From the NCBI GenBank assembly GCA_023425485.1, contig JAFACO010000250.1, positions 1 through 18,643 of the forward strand: a stretch of DNA of 18,643 nt. Reading direction: 5' to 3'. The position numbers were made by a program, and so were the translations under genes. Shown piece after piece: positions 1 to 8,979 of the stretch. How positions within the stretch are numbered: the stretch's first letter is position 1; the number at the start of each line of letters is the position of its first letter. Below the pieces are notes generated by a model that ran no database searches, was not told where the DNA came from, and was given only the letters and a program-made list of their open reading frames with translations. This DNA is from Bacillota bacterium (GTDB taxonomy: Bacteria; Bacillota; Clostridia; Lachnospirales; Lachnospiraceae).

Positions 1-3000
1 CAATAATAGTAATACTACAGAAAAAGTAAAATATCAAAAAAAGAATAAAAGTAACCAGAAAATAGATATTATTGTAAAATATAAGGATATAAGTAAAAAA
101 GAAAAAACAATTAATAATGCTAAAAATAAGTCAAAAGCCAGTAAGCTGGATCAAAAAAGATATTTTGGAAAACAAAAAATTGGTGTATATGAAATTAGTG
201 CGTCCGATAACCGCGATGCTGTTATTGAAGAATTAAACAGTGATCCAAATGTTGAGTATGCACAGCCTAATTACCCCTTGTCCATCGAGAGTGTTATACC
301 AACTGATAGCAAATTGATAGATCAATGGTCTCTATATAATGATGGTCAGTCTGTTAAAGGTGTGGATGGTCGTGCAACAGTTGATATTAACGTTATTAAT
401 GCTTGGGGCAAAACAATGGGAAGTAATGATGTTATTGTCGGTGTGCTTGATTCGGGAATAGATATCACCCATCCAGATTTAAAGAATAATATTTATATAA
501 ATCAAAAGGAAATAAAGAATAATGGTATTGATGATGACGGAAATGGATATATAGATGACATCAATGGATGGGATTTCTCTAATGATGATTTATCTGTTTA
601 CGATAGTTTAAGTGCAGATACACATGGGACCTATATTGCTGGTATAATAGCTGCCAGCGCAAATGACGGAGGAGTGGTAGGCGTTGCACCCAATGTTAGA
701 ATACTACCGTTAAAGTTTATTAATGGGACTACAGGTTACACCAGTGATGCAATTGAAGCCATCGAATATGCTAAGAGTCTAGGTGTAAAAATCATGAATT
801 GCAGTTTTGGCGGAACAGACGATAATCTTGCTCTTAAAGATGCTATGCAAAATAGCGGCATGTTATTCATATGTTCTGCCGGTAATGGAGGCAATGATAC
901 CGCAGTTAAAAATGTATATCCTGCAGGTTTCAATTTAAGTAATATTATTTCAGTAACAGCAATCGATAGTAATGGGGTATTACCAAGCTTTTCAAATTAT
1001 GGCACCAATGTTGATGTTGCTGCTCCCGGAACCAGTATCCTAAGTACAACACCAGATGAAGGGTATGATTATTATAGTGGTACCTCTGCTGCTGCTGCAG
1101 TTGTTAGTGGTATTGCAGCGCTTGCTAAGAGTGAAATTCCAAATATAAGTATTAGTGACATAAAAAATCAGATTACAAATAATGTTACACCATGTACTAA
1201 TTTGACAGGTAAAGTTGCCTCAGGAGGTAGAGTAGATGCCTTTGGTACCTTATCTGGAACCGTACAACCGATTGATGTATATAACGGGTCAGGTAATAAT
1301 TCTGATGTACTTCCAACAGAAGGGGATGGTGAAGCAGATACCTGGTATATCATGGATGAACGCGCCAGCAATGTGGAGCGTTTCCACTATGGTGAAGGAG
1401 GAGTAAATCCAGCTTCAGGTAACTATTCGGTCACCTGTACTGATATGAGTATGAGCGCACCAGGATTTATGGTCAACATTAGTAGATCTTATAATTCCCG
1501 AAATACAAAACAGACTTTATTGGGAAAGGGATGGACCTTTGGTTTCGAGGGTACAGTAGTTAATAAGGGGAGTGAAATTGAAGTTAATCTTCCTAACGGT
1601 TCATCACATGTATTTCATTTAAAGGGAGGAATATATGTAGGAGAAGGAACCAGAGCTAATTTAGTGAAAAATGAAGATAAAAGCTTTGTCTTAATAACAC
1701 AAGATCAGTATAAATATGGTTTTGATCCATCAACTTATAAGATGACTTACATGGAAGACAAAAACGGAAATAAAATCAAATTAGACTATGAAAGTGGTAA
1801 ATTAGTAAAAATTACAGATACTGTAGGGAGAATCTTTACTTTAACTTATAATGGGAAAAACTTATTGACAACTGTAACAGATCCAGATAATCGAATAGTA
1901 TCTTATGCATATAATTCGAGTAATTTACTTACGGAGGTGACAGATCCCCAGGGAGGTAGTCTGCTCTATGAATATGATAGTTCAGGATATTTAAAAACGC
2001 TGATTGATCAAAATAATAAAACTTTTCAACAGCTTACCTACAGCCATAATTATGGGGATACACAGAATAAGGTCATTAAGACAACGGATGCCGCAGGTGA
2101 AACGTGGTCCTATAGTTATGATGTAAATAAACATAGTACAACTATTACAAATAATAGCAGTAAGAAGTGGACTTACTGGTTTGATGCAGCAATGTTCACC
2201 ACACGTGTACAGGATCCAGAAGGAAAGAGTACATATACCGAATATACCTATAAAGATAGCAATACCTATTATGGAGATGTTCAAACCAGTATAGATCGTA
2301 ATGGTAATCGTACAGAATATGAAGTTAATTTAACAACAGGAAATATCCTAAAAATAACTCAACCTGACGGAGGTATAAAAACAAACCTCTTTGATAAGTG
2401 GAATAATGTTATTGAAGTAAATGATAATGGTAGAAAGACTTACTATATCTACGACGAAGAAGGAAAAAATCTTCTAAAAGAAGTAAAGCCACTGGACGGA
2501 GTGAGCGATTATGTGGAAGGAGATACCACTAGCTTTGCTGTTACTACTAATATCTATTATTCTAGAGATGAAGCAGCTTCCTTATTTAACTGTGAAGTTG
2601 CAGGGCTTTTAAAGTCGACCACTGATCCAGCAGGAAAGACGACGACTTATACCTATGACCGTTATGGAAATACGGCGTCTGTAGCAGTTTCTGGAACAAA
2701 GGTAATCTATACCTATGATAAACTAGGGAATAAGCTCACGGAAACAACCTTAGAAGGAAATGTGACACAGTATTTTTATGACAGGAATAATCTATTAATT
2801 AAGGTAATCAACCCAGACGAAGGAGTAAAACGTACGGTATATACGAAGACTGGAAAAGTTGACTTTGAAGTAGAACCTAATCAGTATGATGCAACAAAAG
2901 AGGTTGAAGGAGTATATACGGGTAAAGCAAGCACCGATTATGAATGGTACGAAGATACGGGTTATCTAAAATATGTGACCGATGCAGAAGGTAATCGAAC

Positions 3001-6000
3001 TAAGTATACCTGGGATATCTTTGGTAACAAAGCAACGGAAACTAAGCCAAACGGAGCTATCTATCTATATGAATACGATTCTTTAAATCGCTTAACTAAG
3101 ACATATTTCAAAGAAAGTAGTACGTCAACTGAAGTGTTACTTAGTGAAATTAGTTATGCTATCCTCATAAATGGAACAACACAAACGAACACTATTATGT
3201 ATGCTGATGATACTCAAAAAACCACCATGTTATCCATTAAAGATTACGCTGGAAGAGAGATCATGAATCAGTATGGAGATTACAGTAGAACCATAGTGGA
3301 TTATAATTTGGACGGCACGATAAATCAGAGTATTGCAGCAAACGGAGCGGTTACATATTATAAATATGATGAGTTGAGCAGGTTAAAAAATAAATGGGAA
3401 CCAGTATCCATTGAAAATGGTAAGACACTTTACTCCTGGACAGGATATACTTATGATAAAGCTGGCAACAAACTGGCAGAAACAACAGGAAAATCCCTAG
3501 TAGCACTGTATGCTACGACGGAAGATGTCTATACCAAGAACTATTTCTATACAAATGGCTTACTTATGTCGCAGACGGATTCGGAAGGTAGAAGTACCAC
3601 CTATCAGTATGACAAAGAAGGAAGAGTAAAGCAGGAGACCAAACAGGTTGATACATCGAAAACCCAAAGCACCGAGTATCGCTATAATTATCGTGGACAG
3701 AAAACTTCGATTAGCACTAAAGTACGCAAGGGCGATATCGCAGGAAATAACTATTCTGATAACGGCATAGCGGAGGTTGAAACGACCTATAACTATGACT
3801 TAAATGGGAATTTGGAAGAAGAAAAGGATGTGGCAGGAAATGTAACTGAATATACGTATGATAAGTTAAATCGTGTCCTTACTACAAAGAAAGAATTAAA
3901 GGATACAAATGGTACACACCTGGCAGATGTTGTAACAAGTAAGACCTATACCTGGGATGGACAGGTCGCTTCAGAAACGGATGCAAGAGGGAATGTTACG
4001 ACATATGCCTATGATAAAGCTGGGAACCAGACTAAGGTTATAACTGGTAAAGATCAAACAAATGTAACCTATAAGGTATATGACCGCTTGGGCAGAAATA
4101 CCGCCATTGTATCAGCAAAGAATTATAAAGCAGGTATGTTACTTAACGAGATGCAACGAACAGAATTCACCTATGATGTAATGAATCGAGTTGTAAAACA
4201 GACTGAGGTCTATCAAAAAATGTTTCTTGATGCAGCCTATGAATGGAAAAATGAGTGGGTGAGCATTGTATCAAAGTCGTTGAGTTATGATACCTTAGGA
4301 AATGTAACCAGTGAGACCGACGCACTTGGGAATACAACAGAAAAAGAGTATAACTTAGCTGGAAAGTTAGAACAGGTTATTGATCCAGAAACAAAGGAAG
4401 AGGGATTAGCCTATACCGTTAAGTACAATTACAATGGTCTTGGACAGAAAGTAAACGAAAACTATCCAGGAGCAAAGTATAGTTATACCTACGATGGAAT
4501 GGGGAACCTTCTATCTACATTTGTAAATGGAACATTTAAAGCATCCTCAACCTATGATAAGTTAGGTAGAATGATAAGCAGTACAGATGCAAATGGAAAT
4601 ACGACAACCAATGAATGGAATGGATTTAGCAAAGTATCAAAGTCGGTTGTACCAGGAGACGCAACAATTGATGCAAATCAGACCATTTACCAATATGATC
4701 TAATGGGTAATCAAGTTTATTCCAAAGATAGCCTTGGTAAAACAATTACGAATACCTACGATAACTTTTCGCGTATGTTAAGTCAAACAACGGGTGATAG
4801 TAATTCATCAGCAAAGATAACGACTTCTACCAGCTATGATTTAAATGGTAATACCAAATCAGTAACTGATGGCAGAGGAAATGTAACTACTTATACGTAT
4901 GATGAATTAAATCGTAAGAGTTCGATGACCAATGCACGTCAACAGACTACAAAGTACCAGTATGATGCTAATAGTAACCTCATAAGTGAGGAAAACTACC
5001 TTGGCAATACAATTATAAATACGTATGATGGTATTAATCGTTTGGTGGAAAAGAAAGATGCCTTAGGTAATGTGGTTCAGCAAATCTTATACAATGATGC
5101 CAATGCGCAGGTTTATTCGTATGATGCCTTACATAACAAGATAGAGTTTCTTTACGACAAGAATATGCGCCAGACAGGAACCATTGATGGAGAAGGATTC
5201 TTATCAAAAACGAGCTATGACTCCAGAGGAAATATAAAGACAAAGACGGATGCAAACCAAAATAAAACAACCTATACCTATGATAGTGAAAACCGTCTTG
5301 TCAAGGTAAAGGACGCAGGAGGCAATACGACAATGTATTCCTACGATATGGTTGGCAATCTGATCGCACAAACCAACGGAAATGGGGATACCACCACCTA
5401 TAGGTATAATGCCGCCAATCTGGTCGTTACAAAGAGGGATCCAGAAGATAGTACAAAGCCTGAGACAGCAGAACAGTATACCTACGATGCAAATGGACTT
5501 ATGAAAACAAAGACCGACCGAAATGGTATACTCACTGTCTATGAATATGACATCTTTGGAAGGCTATTAACCGAGGATGTGGGTGGTGAAATCCAGAGTT
5601 ATACCTACGATGCAAATGGAAATCAATTAACCATGACAGATGCTTCGGGTACGACAGTAAGGACTTTTGATAAGTTAAATAGGGTAAGTAGTAAGACGGT
5701 ACCATATATCGGGAAGAGTACCTATACCTATGACTTACCAGTCGAAGGTACCAGACAATATGTTGAGACTACCACTGATCCAAAAGGCAATTATACAGAG
5801 AAGACCTATGATGAGGTAGGAAGATTGTCGAAGGTAACCGTCGGGGAAGAAACAACCACCTATCAATATCTAGCGAATGGTACAAAAGAAAAAGTGATCT
5901 ATCCGGATGGTACAAAAGAAACCTATTCCTATGACAGAAAAAATCAGGTTACGTCCTTAGTCAATGCCAAAGCAGATGGAACAGTGTTATCACACTTTGA

Positions 6001-7717
6001 CTATACGTATGATAATGTAGGAAACCAGCTAACAAAAACTCAGAAGAATGGAATGACATCCTATACTTATGATTCCCTGAACCGACTTAATATTGTTACA
6101 GAACCAGATGGGAAGGTAGCAGAATACACCTATGACGGAGCAGGAAATCGAAAGACAGAGTTAGTTAAAAAAGGTTCCGCTGTATCGGTGACTACCTATA
6201 GCTATAATAATCAAAATCGATTGATGGCAACTATATCAACTGGTGGTATATTTACAAACTATGTATACGATAAGAATGGAAATCTGACCAGTAAAATGTC
6301 AGGAAAAAAAGAGCTTCTTAATCCAGGTGATATTCTGCAGCCAGTGGATTTGCCGAACTATGGTTTAATAATCAAAAAAGGAAGTAGTAATGGAACAGGA
6401 GTTGAAGAGGTCACTCTATATAACTACAACCATTATAATCGGTTAATCAGCACGAAATCAAAAAACTGCAGCGCTTATTATAAATACAATGCGCAGGGAT
6501 ATCGTGTGGAGAAGATAGTAAATGGTGATACCACGAGATATCTTTATGATGTAGATAAAGTAGTACTGGAAACAGATGATAATAACAACCAGAAGGCTGT
6601 TCAGGTATATGGCAGTAGTTTATTATATCGTAGTATAGCAGCGGATGAAAGCTTCGATGCACAAAGCTACTACTATCTGTATAATGCCCATGGTGATGTA
6701 ACGGAACTGATTGACGCAGAGGGTAAGGTTGCAGTATCCTATGATTATGATGCTTTTGGAACTCTGATTAGCAAAACAGGTGATGCAAACAATGCCATAC
6801 GATATGCAGGATATCAGTATGATGAGGAGTCAGGGTTATACTATCTGAATGCTAGATATTATGATAGTGTGACAGCTAGATTTATTACGGAGGATACGTA
6901 TACTGGCGAAAAGAATGATCCATTGAGTTTAAATCTTTATGCGTATTGTCATAACAATCCAATTATCTATGATGATCCAAGCGGACACGTGATAAGTGTA
7001 GTAGCAAAACAGACTGATAGTGGTGGTAGTAGTGTAAATACAAATAACACTACTCAGGGGACGGGTAATACAAATAAGACGGGCTATACTATTACGGCTA
7101 AAAGTACAAATTGTGTAGATGTAAATTATCCTAACATTAGTTCATGGCAAGCTTTCATTTTGGGATTTGACTCTTATTCTGGGGGCATAATTATAGGTGG
7201 TATAAATATCTTTAAATGGATTAATGGTAAACAAATAATTAATCAGGATGTTATTGATTATAATAAAAAATATTCCAGTGAATTTAAAGATAAATATAAT
7301 ACGGGTCAAGCGGTAGCTGTTATAAGCATTATAGGCTCTATTGCGACAGCAGTTACTGCTAAGGGAGCGAGTCAAGGTGGTAAGGGAACGGGTGACATTA
7401 AATATAAATATAACTTTGCTGACCAGAAAAAGTTTGATAAACATTATGATAAGCATGTAATAAAGCAGGGTGAGTTTGGAGACATCACAAAAGATCAATA
7501 CTTACTAAAGGCTAATAATTTTGCTAATTCAAGTGGTTCTAATGTTCTAACAAGAACTGCTTCAAATGGAGACGTACTTAAGTTCAATCCATCAACAAAT
7601 GAATTTAGCATAGTAACAAAAGATTGTGTATTTAGAACATATCATAAGCTTGACCCAAGTGTTCATGGAAAGGGAACAAATATGGATTATTGGAAAGGAC
7701 CAGATTGTAACTACTAA
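1..7717 (+). CDS. Subtilisin-Rhs polymorphic toxin, 5'-truncated by window edge
   Basis: This is a giant secreted or surface toxin carrier. The frame (codons from base 2) has no stop back to the left edge, so the gene starts outside and the TTG at 278 is not the start. Bases about 140-275 read as the end of an inhibitor-I9-like propeptide (ending VEYAQPNYP). The S8 peptidase follows, with Asp in VGVLDSGID (near 449), His in DTHGTYIAG (623-625), oxyanion Asn in SAGNGG (near 884) and Ser in SGTSAAAA (1085-1087). A DUF6531-like Rhs segment (about 1378-1590, GEGGVNPASGNYS) leads into dozens of YD repeats (about 1740-6650). The Rhs core (YAGYQYDEESGLYYLNARYY) ends at DPSGH (6974-6988). A Gly/Asn/Thr linker, two hydrophobic stretches and a nuclease-like C-terminus follow. 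In YD-repeat proteins of known structure the repeats form a shell enclosing the toxin. The protease may process or release the polypeptide (inference). At least 2571 residues lie in the window. Confidence 0.93.
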   Translation, partial: NNSNTTEKVKYQKKNKSNQKIDIIVKYKDISKKEKTINNAKNKSKASKLDQKRYFGKQKIGVYEISASDNRDAVIEELNSDPNVEYAQPNYPLSIESVIPTDSKLIDQWSLYNDGQSVKGVDGRATVDINVINAWGKTMGSNDVIVGVLDSGIDITHPDLKNNIYINQKEIKNNGIDDDGNGYIDDINGWDFSNDDLSVYDSLSADTHGTYIAGIIAASANDGGVVGVAPNVRILPLKFINGTTGYTSDAIEAIEYAKSLGVKIMNCSFGGTDDNLALKDAMQNSGMLFICSAGNGGNDTAVKNVYPAGFNLSNIISVTAIDSNGVLPSFSNYGTNVDVAAPGTSILSTTPDEGYDYYSGTSAAAAVVSGIAALAKSEIPNISISDIKNQITNNVTPCTNLTGKVASGGRVDAFGTLSGTVQPIDVYNGSGNNSDVLPTEGDGEADTWYIMDERASNVERFHYGEGGVNPASGNYSVTCTDMSMSAPGFMVNISRSYNSRNTKQTLLGKGWTFGFEGTVVNKGSEIEVNLPNGSSHVFHLKGGIYVGEGTRANLVKNEDKSFVLITQDQYKYGFDPSTYKMTYMEDKNGNKIKLDYESGKLVKITDTVGRIFTLTYNGKNLLTTVTDPDNRIVSYAYNSSNLLTEVTDPQGGSLLYEYDSSGYLKTLIDQNNKTFQQLTYSHNYGDTQNKVIKTTDAAGETWSYSYDVNKHSTTITNNSSKKWTYWFDAAMFTTRVQDPEGKSTYTEYTYKDSNTYYGDVQTSIDRNGNRTEYEVNLTTGNILKITQPDGGIKTNLFDKWNNVIEVNDNGRKTYYIYDEEGKNLLKEVKPLDGVSDYVEGDTTSFAVTTNIYYSRDEAASLFNCEVAGLLKSTTDPAGKTTTYTYDRYGNTASVAVSGTKVIYTYDKLGNKLTETTLEGNVTQYFYDRNNLLIKVINPDEGVKRTVYTKTGKVDFEVEPNQYDATKEVEGVYTGKASTDYEWYEDTGYLKYVTDAEGNRTKYTWDIFGNKATETKPNGAIYLYEYDSLNRLTKTYFKESSTSTEVLLSEISYAILINGTTQTNTIMYADDTQKTTMLSIKDYAGREIMNQYGDYSRTIVDYNLDGTINQSIAANGAVTYYKYDELSRLKNKWEPVSIENGKTLYSWTGYTYDKAGNKLAETTGKSLVALYATTEDVYTKNYFYTNGLLMSQTDSEGRSTTYQYDKEGRVKQETKQVDTSKTQSTEYRYNYRGQKTSISTKVRKGDIAGNNYSDNGIAEVETTYNYDLNGNLEEEKDVAGNVTEYTYDKLNRVLTTKKELKDTNGTHLADVVTSKTYTWDGQVASETDARGNVTTYAYDKAGNQTKVITGKDQTNVTYKVYDRLGRNTAIVSAKNYKAGMLLNEMQRTEFTYDVMNRVVKQTEVYQKMFLDAAYEWKNEWVSIVSKSLSYDTLGNVTSETDALGNTTEKEYNLAGKLEQVIDPETKEEGLAYTVKYNYNGLGQKVNENYPGAKYSYTYDGMGNLLSTFVNGTFKASSTYDKLGRMISSTDANGNTTTNEWNGFSKVSKSVVPGDATIDANQTIYQYDLMGNQVYSKDSLGKTITNTYDNFSRMLSQTTGDSNSSAKITTSTSYDLNGNTKSVTDGRGNVTTYTYDELNRKSSMTNARQQTTKYQYDANSNLISEENYLGNTIINTYDGINRLVEKKDALGNVVQQILYNDANAQVYSYDALHNKIEFLYDKNMRQTGTIDGEGFLSKTSYDSRGNIKTKTDANQNKTTYTYDSENRLVKVKDAGGNTTMYSYDMVGNLIAQTNGNGDTTTYRYNAANLVVTKRDPEDSTKPETAEQYTYDANGLMKTKTDRNGILTVYEYDIFGRLLTEDVGGEIQSYTYDANGNQLTMTDASGTTVRTFDKLNRVSSKTVPYIGKSTYTYDLPVEGTRQYVETTTDPKGNYTEKTYDEVGRLSKVTVGEETTTYQYLANGTKEKVIYPDGTKETYSYDRKNQVTSLVNAKADGTVLSHFDYTYDNVGNQLTKTQKNGMTSYTYDSLNRLNIVTEPDGKVAEYTYDGAGNRKTELVKKGSAVSVTTYSYNNQNRLMATISTGGIFTNYVYDKNGNLTSKMSGKKELLNPGDILQPVDLPNYGLIIKKGSSNGTGVEEVTLYNYNHYNRLISTKSKNCSAYYKYNAQGYRVEKIVNGDTTRYLYDVDKVVLETDDNNNQKAVQVYGSSLLYRSIAADESFDAQSYYYLYNAHGDVTELIDAEGKVAVSYDYDAFGTLISKTGDANNAIRYAGYQYDEESGLYYLNARYYDSVTARFITEDTYTGEKNDPLSLNLYAYCHNNPIIYDDPSGHVISVVAKQTDSGGSSVNTNNTTQGTGNTNKTGYTITAKSTNCVDVNYPNISSWQAFILGFDSYSGGIIIGGINIFKWINGKQIINQDVIDYNKKYSSEFKDKYNTGQAVAVISIIGSIATAVTAKGASQGGKGTGDIKYKYNFADQKKFDKHYDKHVIKQGEFGDITKDQYLLKANNFANSSGSNVLTRTASNGDVLKFNPSTNEFSIVTKDCVFRTYHKLDPSVHGKGTNMDYWKGPDCNY
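6752..6827 (+). repeat. Rhs-core segment duplicated at 8365-8440
   Basis: These 76 bases align without gaps to 8365-8440 and encode nearly the same peptide (AFGTLIS, then a TGDANN-type stretch, then RYAGYQYDE). The last 27 bases are identical in both copies (6801-6827 and 8414-8440). The conserved core is the part of rhs genes where recombination swaps C-terminal tips, so the second copy is probably a scar of an earlier tip. Confidence 0.9.
6974..7714 (+). other. Variable C-terminal toxin module of the Rhs protein
   Basis: The module begins at the DPSG motif that closes the Rhs core; related cores are autocleaved near this point. A low-complexity linker rich in Gly, Ser, Asn and Thr (about 7016-7090) comes first. 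Two hydrophobic segments follow (about 7144-7218 and 7306-7380), perhaps aiding membrane passage. The final ~105 residues (from about 7399) read as a small soluble domain with two His in KHYDKH (7442-7444 and 7454-7456), then GEFGDITKDQYL, a conserved-looking Arg in LTRTA, TNEFSIV and FRTYHK. This motif order resembles BECR-fold RNase toxins (barnase/EndoU/colicin E5-D/RelE) found at polymorphic toxin C-termini. The family assignment comes from motif memory and is tentative. The catalytic residues are candidates only. Confidence 0.6.
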
Positions 7718-7753
7718 ACTTTAATTAATAATTTGCTTGGAAGGAGAATATAT

Positions 7754-8011
7754 ATGGCTAAATATACATGCCCTGTATGTGGATACCCAGAATTAGAGGA
7801 GCCACCACGTGGCATTGAAGGAAAAATACCTTCATTTGATATCTGTGATTGTTGTGGTATAGAGTTTGGATATGAAGATACTAGTGAGTACAATATACTC
7901 AAATATAGACAAAAATGGATAGATTCTGGCGGAGAATGGTTTTACAAAAGTTTAAAACCTATAAATTGGGATATGAAGGAACAATTAAAGAATATTAATG
8001 TGGCAATATGA
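7754..8011 (+). CDS. CPCC-type cysteine-rich small protein, candidate immunity protein
   Basis: This 85-residue protein begins MAKYTCPVCGYPELEEPP. The ATG at 7754 is chosen because AAGGAG at 7741-7746 lies 7 bases upstream; an in-frame TTG at 7733 would place that ribosome binding site inside the gene. Cysteines at residues 6, 9, 31 and 34 (CPVC and CDCC, with an extra Cys33) suggest a zinc-ribbon knuckle. The remainder is acidic and aromatic (FGYEDTSEYN, SGGEWFYK). It matches the CPCC family of small cysteine-rich proteins often found beside polymorphic toxins. It starts 36 bases after the Rhs stop with no terminator between, so it is probably cotranscribed. By the usual toxin-then-immunity order it should neutralise the Rhs C-terminal domain; that role is inferred from position. 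Confidence 0.82.
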   Translation: MAKYTCPVCGYPELEEPPRGIEGKIPSFDICDCCGIEFGYEDTSEYNILKYRQKWIDSGGEWFYKSLKPINWDMKEQLKNINVAI

Positions 8012-8364
8012 TTTAACTCTTCTAAATTTAAAAATGTGCTTTAAAGGCTGTTGTCGAAACGATGACAGGGAGTATTGTGCAACTAATGAGCAAGCGAAGA
8101 AGGACATTTTAGCTACTAAAGAATAAATAGATAGCTATACACCATGGGTCATGGTGAACCTTGCTGGCTCTGTGTCAAACCGGCTAAGGTAAAATAAGAA
8201 AAAATAAAAAAAATTTTCATATTACATGAGCATCATTTTAAGGAACGAGAATATCTCCTTCCTTAAATGATGCCTCTTTTATTATAATTAATCTGTTACA
8301 TAGGCATCTCTAACTTTGCATAATATATATAAAAACCTATTCAAGCCTGTGATTTTTGCAATAT
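8012..8364 (+). other. Non-coding or decayed stretch between immunity gene and rhs scar
   Basis: There is no convincing gene. A short open stretch from an ATG at 7998 to a stop at 8124-8126 would give 42 residues with four Cys (MCFKGCCRNDDREYCATNEQ within it), but it lacks a ribosome binding site and overlaps the end of the previous gene. An A-rich tract precedes the terminator at 8230-8280. The segment 8281-8364 is AT-rich with no recognisable content, although 8345-8364 may be a degraded continuation of the Rhs-core scar. Confidence 0.5.
8230..8280 (+). terminator. Strong rho-independent terminator after toxin/immunity unit
   Basis: GCATCATTT-TAAGGAA pairs with TTCCTTAAATGATGC with one bulged base, and an inner GAGA-ATA-TCTC extends the stem. 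CTCTTTT follows. An A-rich run upstream (8190-8215) could supply a U-tract on the other strand, so it may work in both directions. Confidence 0.85.
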
Positions 8365-8451
8365 GCCTTTGGAACCTTAATTAGCCAAACAGGAGATGCG
8401 AATAATTCTATTAGATATGCAGGATATCAGTATGATGAGGGATCAGGATGA
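8365..8451 (+). pseudogene. Orphan Rhs-core fragment (displaced rhs tip scar)
   Basis: In frame from 8365 it reads AFGTLISQTGDANNSIRYAG then YQYDEGSG and a TGA stop. It matches the intact Rhs core at 6752-6838 residue by residue until just after the Ser-Gly pair, where homology ends. No Rhs sequence is recognisable downstream: the rest of the core and the toxin it carried are gone. The next gene (8462) starts 10 bases after the stop, so the junction appears to be a deletion joining a core stub directly to an immunity gene. It does not encode a working product. Confidence 0.88.
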
Positions 8452-8461
8452 GGCTAAAACA

Positions 8462-8875
8462 ATGTATGAGGAATTAGACGAATATTTATCTGGCCCATTT
8501 TCAACGGATTATTGGTATGATGAAGGTGTTATATTTGCAACTGAAACATTAAGAAAATTTGATAAAAGTGATTGGGAAAAGTTATTGTGCTATATTCTTT
8601 CAAAGCCAAGAGATTGGCAAATAAGATTTGCTTATTCTACAGCTGATATTAATAATGAGTATGTACTAGAATGCTTAATTTTACTTTCTGGTATAGAAGA
8701 GGATGAGTTGTTTGAAACATGTATCGATTCTCTAAGAGTACTACTTAATTCAGATAGCATATCAAAAATATCAGAAGATAAGGCTATCAAACAACGAGTT
8801 GAAAGAATTATGCAAAAATGCGATAGTATAACGCGAAAGATGTTTGAGGATTTTATTTCAAAGTTAAAAAGATAA
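8462..8875 (+). CDS. Orphan immunity-type protein, Imm30-like
   Basis: This 137-residue acidic, helical protein begins MYEELDEYLSGPFSTDYWYD. A longer in-frame start at 8396 is rejected because bases 8396-8451 are the Rhs-core scar read in another frame. The ATG at 8462 has GAGG at 8450-8453, 8 bases upstream. Conserved-looking features are the N-terminal SGPF..DYWYDEG stretch, KSDWEKLL, the Trp in PRDWQIRF, and helical repeats near the C-terminus (DELFETCIDSLRVLL). From memory this resembles Immunity protein 30 of polymorphic toxin systems; the family call is moderate. No intact matching toxin remains in the window, so it is an orphan immunity gene. It might protect against toxins of sibling strains (inference). 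A terminator follows at 8894. Confidence 0.75.
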   Translation: MYEELDEYLSGPFSTDYWYDEGVIFATETLRKFDKSDWEKLLCYILSKPRDWQIRFAYSTADINNEYVLECLILLSGIEEDELFETCIDSLRVLLNSDSISKISEDKAIKQRVERIMQKCDSITRKMFEDFISKLKR

Positions 8876-8893
8876 ATGGATTGAATGTCTTAA

Positions 8894-8930
8894 GGTCACA
8901 CAGTTTTGGCTGATGTGGCCTTTCTTCTTT
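8894..8930 (+). terminator. Rho-independent terminator after orphan immunity gene
   Basis: GGTCACACAG pairs with CTGATGTGGCC (one G-T wobble and one bulged A), followed by the T-rich tract TTTCTTCTTT. It begins 18 bases after the stop at 8875. Confidence 0.85.
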
Positions 8931-8979
8931 CTATAAAGTCGACATAAAATTAAGAAAGTGTAACCGATATAGCACATGA

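Noticed and set aside
278..280. TTG as start of the subtilisin-Rhs gene
   Set aside because: The frame upstream is open to the left edge and encodes the end of an I9-like propeptide; no ribosome binding site precedes the TTG.
1740..6900. CRISPR or tandem DNA repeat impression from recurring TATGAT/GGAAAT words
   Set aside because: The repetition is at protein level (YD repeats), with variable spacing and diverged DNA; there are no constant direct repeats with unique spacers.
7142..7498. 118-residue minus-strand ORF within the toxin region, and the other antisense ORFs under rhs
   Set aside because: These are low-complexity shadows of a well-supported coding frame, without ribosome binding sites or family resemblance.
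7733..7753. TTG start for the CPCC gene
   Set aside because: It would place the AAGGAG ribosome binding site (7741-7746) inside the gene; the ATG at 7754 is correctly spaced and begins the conserved MAKYTCP.
8131..8195. A 17-residue frame with two Cys starting at an ATG near 8143
   Set aside because: There is no ribosome binding site, it is very short, and it lies in a decayed region; it is probably chance.
8396..8461. Upstream start for the orphan immunity gene
   Set aside because: These bases are the Rhs-core scar read out of frame; the family-like sequence starts at the ATG at 8462.
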